64,000 nt of DNA from contig JAZTWW010000043.1 of assembly GCA_045636065.1 (NCBI GenBank), forward strand, positions 1-64,000. Direction: 5' to 3'. Shown piece after piece: positions 59,090 to 64,000 of the stretch (position 1 is the first letter of the stretch; every line of letters begins with the position of its first letter). The position numbers and the translations under genes are program-made. Source of the stretch: RGIG5050 sp045636065 (GTDB lineage: Bacteria; Verrucomicrobiota; Kiritimatiellia; RFP12; UBA1067). Below the pieces are notes generated by a model, which was given only the letters and a program-made list of their open reading frames with translations, did no database searches and had not been told where the DNA came from.

Positions 59090-59988
59090 ATGCAAAGATG
59101 ATGGTTGCGGCGTTTTGCGCCGCGGGGCTCGCAGCGGCATTGGCGGCGCAGGAGGCGGAGGTTCCGGCGGCAGCGCCGGTCGACGCCCAGGCTGTGGCGG
59201 AGGCTGTCGAGCAGGACGGCGATGAGTTCCCGGTGGCGGTCGAGGCCGGCGTCTCGTTCGATTCGAGGTACATGACCTACGGCGTGATCGACGGCAAGGA
59301 TCCGATCGTAACGCCAGAGGCCAAGGTGACTTTCGCCGACTGGGTCTATCTCGGAGCCAGCGCCATATTCGACACAACCAAGGGCAACGGCAAGCGCGGC
59401 GGATACGGCAACCGGGCGGGCAAATACACGACGTTCGACATGACTGCCGGCATCGCCCATGAATTCGAGCTTCCGGACGATTTCGGCACGCTCAGCGTCG
59501 ACTTCAACTATATCTACGAGTACATTCCGCGCCACCATGGCAGCATGGACGATACGCAGTACCTCAACCTGGAGCTCGGCCTCGGCGGTCACTGGCTTGA
59601 GCCTACGCTCCTCATCGAGCGCGACCTCATGGCCGACGACGGCACGTACGTGAACCTCAGCCTTGCGCACGGCATAGACCTGATCGGCGAGGGCGAGGAT
59701 GCGACGCTCAAGTTCACGCCCTCCGTGGCGCAGGGCTTCGGCAACTCGAAGCGCAACTTCTACTATCTCGGCAAGGACCATGACGGGCTTATGGATACGA
59801 CCGTCAAGGGCGAGCTCGAGTGGAAGGTGTGCGACCACGTCAAATTGAGCGCATACGTCGCCTACTACGACTACTGGTTCGACCGCGAGCTGCGCCATGG
59901 CGCCAGGGACCACAACCGCGAATGGGGTTCAAGGTGCAAGGACTCGTGGAACATCGTCGCCGGGCTTGGCGCATCCGTAGAGTTCTGA
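59086..59988 (+). CDS. outer membrane beta-barrel protein in the feo operon
   Basis: 300 residues with a signal peptide (MMVAAFCAAGLAAALAAQEA). The mature part alternates polar and hydrophobic residues in strands with aromatic girdles (EAGVSFDSRYMTYGVIDGKD, TFDMTAGIAHEFELPDD, TLSVDFNYIYEYIPRH, KLSAYVAYYDYWFDRELRHG) and ends in Phe (LGASVEF), as outer membrane barrels do. It is coupled by a 4-nt overlap to the FeoB-associated gene, so a role in passage of ferrous iron or a chelate through the outer membrane is plausible but inferred. No TonB plug domain. Confidence 0.7.
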   Translation: MNAKMMVAAFCAAGLAAALAAQEAEVPAAAPVDAQAVAEAVEQDGDEFPVAVEAGVSFDSRYMTYGVIDGKDPIVTPEAKVTFADWVYLGASAIFDTTKGNGKRGGYGNRAGKYTTFDMTAGIAHEFELPDDFGTLSVDFNYIYEYIPRHHGSMDDTQYLNLELGLGGHWLEPTLLIERDLMADDGTYVNLSLAHGIDLIGEGEDATLKFTPSVAQGFGNSKRNFYYLGKDHDGLMDTTVKGELEWKVCDHVKLSAYVAYYDYWFDRELRHGARDHNREWGSRCKDSWNIVAGLGASVEF

Positions 59989-60029
59989 TACGTGTCCGTT
60001 TGAACGCCTGGGCGCCTTATCCGCCGCAG

Positions 60030-60785
60030 CTATTCCCTCGTCGAGACCTTTTCGGGGAGACGCGAGAGAAAGACGGAGGAAAGGCGCTCAGGCAGTATCG
60101 AGAGAAGCCAGGTAACGAATCTCATCGGCCAGGGAAAGGTGATCAAGGGGACATTGCGCTTTACGCGGGCAAGGATGATTTTCGCGGCTTTGTCCGCCTC
60201 CATGAAAAACGGCATAGGGCAGGTGTTCTGCTCGGTTATGCGCGAACGGACAAACCCCGGGCAGATGACGTTCACCTTGATGTTCTCCTTTTTAAGAAGC
60301 CCCCTCAAAGCGGCTCCCCACGCCTTTACCGCCGCCTTCGATGCCGAGTAGGATGGGCATGTCGGCATGCCGTGGTAGCCGGCGATCGAAGAAGTGAGCA
60401 CAAGCTGCCCGCCACCATGCCGCCTGAACGCCTCTATGGCCGGAAAGGCGGTGTTGACGGTTCCGCCGAGGTTGACGGCGAAAGTGCGCCTTGCGTTCGC
60501 CTCCGTTTCGCTGCCCGTGGCGATGCCGGCATTGGCGAAAACGATGTCGAGAGGCGAGATCGCGTCGCATTCGCGGATGCACGCAGCTATGGCCGCCTCG
60601 TCGGCGACGTCCACGGCCCTCGTCTCGACCAGTTCCGCGCCAGCCGCGAGCGCGCGCGATTTCACCTCCTCCAGGCGGCCGGTGTCCCGCCCGATGAGGA
60701 AAAGGGTGCGCGCGCCGCCTTTGGCCGCCTCGACGGCCAATGCCGCGCCTATTCCGCTTGAAGCTCCTGTTATGAGAATCGTCAT
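60030..60785 (-). CDS. short-chain dehydrogenase/reductase
   Basis: 251 residues from ATG 60785 (MTILITGASSGIGAALAVEA). Classical SDR: GASSGIG nucleotide loop, NAGIA, LTSSIAG with catalytic Ser, YSASKAAV with Tyr/Lys, VICPGFVRSR. The C-terminal PWPMRFVTWLLSILPERLSS hydrophobic stretch suggests membrane association, as in lipid-active SDRs. Substrate unknown. The start lies 7 nt after a TATACT -10, so the mRNA is predicted to be leaderless; the in-frame start at 60821 lies upstream of the -10. Confidence 0.8.
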   Translation of the reverse strand: MTILITGASSGIGAALAVEAAKGGARTLFLIGRDTGRLEEVKSRALAAGAELVETRAVDVADEAAIAACIRECDAISPLDIVFANAGIATGSETEANARRTFAVNLGGTVNTAFPAIEAFRRHGGGQLVLTSSIAGYHGMPTCPSYSASKAAVKAWGAALRGLLKKENIKVNVICPGFVRSRITEQNTCPMPFFMEADKAAKIILARVKRNVPLITFPWPMRFVTWLLSILPERLSSVFLSRLPEKVSTRE

Positions 60786-60792
60786 GGTGAAA

Positions 60793-60801
60793 AGTATACC
60801 A
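60793..60801 (-). promoter_or_regulatory. extended -10 promoter (TGGTATACT), leaderless SDR start
   Basis: On the minus strand the -10 ends 7 nt before ATG 60785, the same geometry as at 55651 and 60877. Confidence 0.6.
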
Positions 60802-60876
60802 AATCTCCGCCCCTCGCGCAACAGCCCACCGCCAAATGCGCTTCCAAGATGAACGGTTGCGTTATGGATGAGAGTA

Positions 60877-60885
60877 TGGTAAAAT
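60877..60885 (+). promoter_or_regulatory. extended -10 promoter (TGGTAAAAT), leaderless folD start
   Basis: The -10 ends 7 nt before ATG 60893. No Shine-Dalgarno sequence lies in the 7-nt gap. Confidence 0.6.
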
Positions 60886-60892
60886 ATACCGC

Positions 60893-61783
60893 ATGACAGC
60901 CAACATAATAGATGGTAAGAGGCTAGCCGCCGAATTGCGCCAGCGCATCGCTAGGGATGTGCTCAAGCTGAGGAGCGAAAAGGGCGTTACGCCCGCGCTC
61001 GCAGTCATACTCGTCGGGAACGATCCCGCGAGCATCAGCTACGTTACAGCCAAGGAACGCGCCTGCAATGAGGCCGGAATCGTCTCGCGTGAGATCCGCC
61101 TGCCGGCGGATACGACGCAGGATGAGCTTGTGGGCCTTATAAAGCGGCTCGACACCGACAGCTCCATCCACGGAATCCTCGTGCAGCTGCCGCTGCCCAA
61201 GGCTATCTCGGACAAGGCCGTCATCGACGCCATTTCCCCCGAGAAGGATGTGGACGGCTTCACTCCCGTCAACATCGGGCGCATGATGCTCGGCGAGGAT
61301 TGCTTCATCCCTTGTACGCCGCACGGGATACTCAAGCTCATCGAATCGGCAGGCATCGAGACGGAAGGCCGCCACGCCGTCGTCGTCGGGCGCAGCAACA
61401 TCGTCGGCCGGCCGGTAGCGGCGCTCCTCTCGTCAAAGCGGAGGAACTGCACCGTTACGCTCTGCCATTCCGCGACGCGCGATCTCGCGTCAATCACGCG
61501 CCAGGCAGACATCCTTGTCGTCGCGACGGGCCGCCCCGGCACCGTCACCGGCGACATGGTAAAGCCGGGCGCGACTCTCATCGACGTCGGCGTCAACCGC
61601 ATCCCTGACGCGACGCGCCCCAAGGGCTTCAGGCTCTCGGGCGACGCCGATTTCGACAGCTGCGCCGAAGTGGCCGGCGCGATAACTCCCGTCCCGGGCG
61701 GCGTTGGCCCGATGACGATAGCGATGCTTCTTTTCAATACACTGCAAAGCGCCGCAAAGGCGGCGGAAAGGAAAAGCCAATGA
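60893..61783 (+). CDS. folD: methylenetetrahydrofolate dehydrogenase/cyclohydrolase
   Basis: 296 residues. Interconverts methylene-, methenyl- and formyl-tetrahydrofolate with NADP. Motifs: IDGKRLAAELRQRI, SYVTAKERAC with the catalytic Tyr/Lys, HGILVQLPLPKAISDKAVID, PEKDVDGFTPVN, PCTPHGILKLI, VVGRSNIVGRPVAALL (NADP site), PVPGGVGPMTIAMLLFNT. Complete and normal length. Its last bases overlap the next start by 4 nt. Confidence 0.95.
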   Translation: MTANIIDGKRLAAELRQRIARDVLKLRSEKGVTPALAVILVGNDPASISYVTAKERACNEAGIVSREIRLPADTTQDELVGLIKRLDTDSSIHGILVQLPLPKAISDKAVIDAISPEKDVDGFTPVNIGRMMLGEDCFIPCTPHGILKLIESAGIETEGRHAVVVGRSNIVGRPVAALLSSKRRNCTVTLCHSATRDLASITRQADILVVATGRPGTVTGDMVKPGATLIDVGVNRIPDATRPKGFRLSGDADFDSCAEVAGAITPVPGGVGPMTIAMLLFNTLQSAAKAAERKSQ

Positions 61784-63744
61784 AGATCCTTGGCGATCCC
61801 ATTTTCTCGAAGACGGCCTCCGGGCTGCTTGCAAGCCGCACCGGCACCATCTTCTTCAAGACGCCCGGCCTCGTCACGAGGCGCGGCGTACACTCGATGC
61901 AGCGCCTCTGGTGGATCGAGGAGATCAACCGCGAGCGCGCCCAAAGGGGCGAAAGCGAGCTCAGCGCGAACGAGGCGGCGGACGAGGCGGCCGATTCCGT
62001 CGATCTGGTCTTCACCGACCGCTACGTCTACATACGCCCCGACCCCCGCAGGATGGATCTCGCGCTCAAGGCGGACGCGGCATTGCAGGAGATCGTGCCC
62101 AAGCACAGGATCCGCTTCATGAACACGCACCTCGCCGAGGTGCGCCAGGCGCTGAGGGTCCGTGGCGAGTACTGGCGCATGGCCGTCAAGCCGGCCACGA
62201 GGGAAGAGATCGTGAGCCTTATCGAAACGTCCCTTTCGGCGATCGATGCCCAGAGCATCTACTACTACAACGGCTACACCGGCACGAGGTGGCTCACCGC
62301 AGGGACGTTCACCAAGGCGTGCTCGCTTGAGGGCGAGGCCCTGAGGGTGCAGCTCAACGAGATCGTCTCCGGGCTCAAGGCGTACAATCGCAACGGCCAG
62401 CCTGAGATCGCGCTCTTCCCGCAGGATCTGCCCTTGGAGCTCAAATCGGCCATATGCGCAATCCCGCCCGGCGAGATGGACGACGCGGCGCTCGCGGCTG
62501 CCGCGGCCGACCTTTCGCTCCGCTACCGCATGGCCGTTCCGGCAAGGCTCCGCGACGAATCGGTCGACAACCTCGACTGGCGCAACGAGATGAACGCCAC
62601 GCTGACGCGCGGCTCGAACGAGCCGCTCGTCGATGTCGACGTCCTCATCGAAGGCATTTCGCCGGAATTCTACCGCCAGATAGAATGGCTCCCCGGTGCC
62701 GCGATCGACAACGGCGAGCTTATCTTCGACCCCATCTTCGACCTTGCCGACAGGACGCAGGACCCTGAGCTGCTCGCGATGTGCGACAACCGCGTCAAGG
62801 CGCTCATATTCAATATGGTGAGGTTCTTCTCGTGCGTCGAGTACATCAACATCGGGCGCATAAACCAGTGGCTCACCAAGGCGCCCGCGTCAGGTGTCAA
62901 GCGCGGAAACGTGTACATCTTCCAGTTCAAGGTGCGCGGATACGACGAGGACCACGTGTACATGGTCCGCTTCCAGAAGTGGGGCATCGCCGAGCACCTC
63001 GACGAGGGCAAGGATCTGCTAAGGTCCATATACGAGGCCGCGAGGTACACCGACTATATCCTCGACCGCAGGCTCGCGTGCTGCCAGCTCGGCATGAAGC
63101 TCGCCGACAGGCTCGGCTTCGGCCAGCTCGTCGAGAAGTACAATGGCGACAACTCCTATAGGGGCACATCGGTCCACGAGAACTACTTCATGCGCGTGTA
63201 CATAACAGGCACCGCAAGCGACAAGGTTCCGGTGTCCCGTTTCAAGAACCCCGCGTTCGCCAAGCGCTTCGCCGAGCTTATGGGCGAGGCCGCCGCGCTT
63301 GACATGATCGTGGGCCGCCGCGCGACTGAGACTAACGAGAACGTCTTCGACACGTGCTACGAGGTCCTGCGCCCGAGCGCGGACGGCATCCCCACGGACA
63401 TCACGATCACCGACCATGCGGGAAGCTTCGTCGCCTACAAGGAGGGGTTCGACGAGCTCGCCGGCGACTACGCGAAGGTGGTCGTCTCGCGCGAGGGGAT
63501 CGTCCCCGATCCGGCCGCCTTCGCCAAGTCGTTCGTCGCATCCTTCGAAGCGAAGCTCGCCGAAGTGCAGGAGCGCTACCGCACGAGCCGCAGGGCGTAC
63601 GATTCGCTCTTCGTCCACCGCCCGTACGATACGGCCGGCTCCACGGCGTACCGCTGGCGCTGCATTCTCGACAGGCTCGACGCATGCGACCCGAGGCACG
63701 TCGCCGGAGTCCTTGAAAAGGCGATTTCGGAGGCGAAGCGCTAA
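61780..63744 (+). CDS. conserved-looking protein of unknown function (654 aa), coupled to folD
   Basis: 654 residues, no signal peptide or membrane segment. Overlaps folD by 4 nt (ATGA), so it is translationally coupled. Well-structured globular sequence with charged helices; notable stretches are FFKTPGLVTRRGVHSMQRLW, YYYNGYTGTRWLTAGTFTKA, GNVYIFQFKVRGYDEDHVYM, GDNSYRGTSVHENYFMRVYI, GRRATETNENVFDTCYEVLR and DITITDHAGSFVAYKEGFDE. The spacing of the last N...D pair is loosely kinase-like, but I do not claim that. An OppB-type permease follows by 3 nt. Confidence 0.65.
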   Translation: MKILGDPIFSKTASGLLASRTGTIFFKTPGLVTRRGVHSMQRLWWIEEINRERAQRGESELSANEAADEAADSVDLVFTDRYVYIRPDPRRMDLALKADAALQEIVPKHRIRFMNTHLAEVRQALRVRGEYWRMAVKPATREEIVSLIETSLSAIDAQSIYYYNGYTGTRWLTAGTFTKACSLEGEALRVQLNEIVSGLKAYNRNGQPEIALFPQDLPLELKSAICAIPPGEMDDAALAAAAADLSLRYRMAVPARLRDESVDNLDWRNEMNATLTRGSNEPLVDVDVLIEGISPEFYRQIEWLPGAAIDNGELIFDPIFDLADRTQDPELLAMCDNRVKALIFNMVRFFSCVEYINIGRINQWLTKAPASGVKRGNVYIFQFKVRGYDEDHVYMVRFQKWGIAEHLDEGKDLLRSIYEAARYTDYILDRRLACCQLGMKLADRLGFGQLVEKYNGDNSYRGTSVHENYFMRVYITGTASDKVPVSRFKNPAFAKRFAELMGEAAALDMIVGRRATETNENVFDTCYEVLRPSADGIPTDITITDHAGSFVAYKEGFDELAGDYAKVVVSREGIVPDPAAFAKSFVASFEAKLAEVQERYRTSRRAYDSLFVHRPYDTAGSTAYRWRCILDRLDACDPRHVAGVLEKAISEAKR

Positions 63745-63747
63745 ACC

Positions 63748-64000
63748 ATGCTGCGATACGCCTTTAGGCGCTTTATGGAGCTGATCCCCACGACCGTGGG
63801 GATCCTTCTCCTGTCGTTCCTCCTCTTCCACGTGGTTGGCGGCAGCCCCGCGAAGGCCGTTCTCGGGAAGAACGCTACGGCAGAGGCTGTAGCGGCGTTC
63901 AACCACCGCTACGGCTACGATAAGCCTCTCATCCTTTCGCGCGACAGCCAGTTCGTCAACTACATGAAGAATCTCGTGAAGGGCGATTTCGGCGAAAGTA
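63748..64000 (+). CDS. OppB/DppB-type ABC transporter permease, 5' part
   Basis: 84 codons to the window edge. Typical start of a peptide/nickel permease: MLRYAFRRFMELIPTTVGIL (first membrane helix), FLLFHVVGGSPA, then FNHRYGYDKPLILSRDSQFV and NLVKGDFGES, matching the usual GLDxPLxxQYxxxLxxxxxGDLGxS region. Substrate unknown. It is 3 nt after the 654-residue gene. Confidence 0.85.
   Translation, partial: MLRYAFRRFMELIPTTVGILLLSFLLFHVVGGSPAKAVLGKNATAEAVAAFNHRYGYDKPLILSRDSQFVNYMKNLVKGDFGES

Noticed and set aside
61780..63744. Kinase-like reading of the 654-residue protein
   Set aside because: Only an N...D spacing (NENVF ... ITDHAG) is suggestive; no nucleotide loop or Lys motif precedes it.
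1..64000. tRNA, rRNA or riboswitch genes
   Set aside because: Scanning the few intergenic gaps by eye showed no cloverleaf, CCA end or known riboswitch core; a covariance search would be needed to exclude small RNAs.

Overview
The window looks like a chromosomal segment of an uncultured, probably gut-dwelling member of the Verrucomicrobiota/Kiritimatiellota-Lentisphaerota side of the PVC superphylum. This placement is an inference. It rests on giant secreted proteins with beta-strand repeats and a C-terminal FxRVK-type end, a recurrent extended -10 element (TGGTATAAT), a high G+C content in the coding core, and type III secretion chaperones in a non-proteobacterial setting. No rRNA, tRNA, CRISPR array or recognisable insertion sequence was seen.

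Region 1 (1-12.6 kb) holds secreted hydrolases and rearranged genes. It has a 3,116-residue exported protein combining a C10 (streptopain-like) cysteine protease, beta-helical and triplicated LamG-like repeats and an SGNH esterase. Next is an exported SGNH + SASA double esterase. Two minus-strand chimeric genes follow, in which the first 25-35 codons of a flavin reductase or a rubrerythrin are joined to a short-chain dehydrogenase or a shortened acyltransferase-3.

Region 2 (12.7-46.8 kb) is the main discovery: an apparently undescribed type III effector/chaperone island. Four small acidic CesT-type chaperones (30367, 35780, 37311, 45775) are interspersed with eleven genes or gene stubs (53 to 2,692 residues) that begin with short Asn/Phe-rich leaders and share an N-terminal module with a [K/R/G]-[P/A]-[L/I]-[S/T] motif near residue 80-117. 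Two giants carry kinase folds. One is an ABC1/UbiB-type kinase with a full set of diagnostic motifs (22254-30332), and the other is a PI3/PI4-kinase-like DRHxxN...IDxD kinase (37831-40533). Three others share mosaic modules. Most effector genes, but not the chaperones, are preceded by a 23-bp element, AAC-N15-GTGTA, with an invariant 15-nt spacer and placed about 30-50 nt before the start codon. It looks like an alternative (ECF-type, HrpL-like) sigma promoter. Chaperones and the ABC1 effector instead have TGGTATAAT-like promoters. Short stubs with intact 5' ends, orphan boxes and a frameshifted N-terminus/C-terminus remnant suggest terminal reassortment and decay. The secretion machinery itself is not in the window.

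Region 3 (46.8-64 kb) is ordinary housekeeping: an AGCS alanine/glycine symporter; a tight pyrD-ychF-fabG-fabF-queA operon in which the fabG/fabF pair resembles aryl-polyene ApeQ/ApeR; a secreted unknown; a U32-like Cys-rich protein; a feoA-feoA-feoB-FeoB-associated protein-outer membrane beta-barrel operon with an unusual Cys/acid-rich FeoB insertion; an SDR; folD with a 654-residue protein of unknown function; and the start of an OppB/DppB-type permease. Three genes here (54630-55643 minus, 60030-60785 minus, folD) have an extended -10 placed exactly 7 nt before ATG, which predicts leaderless mRNAs.
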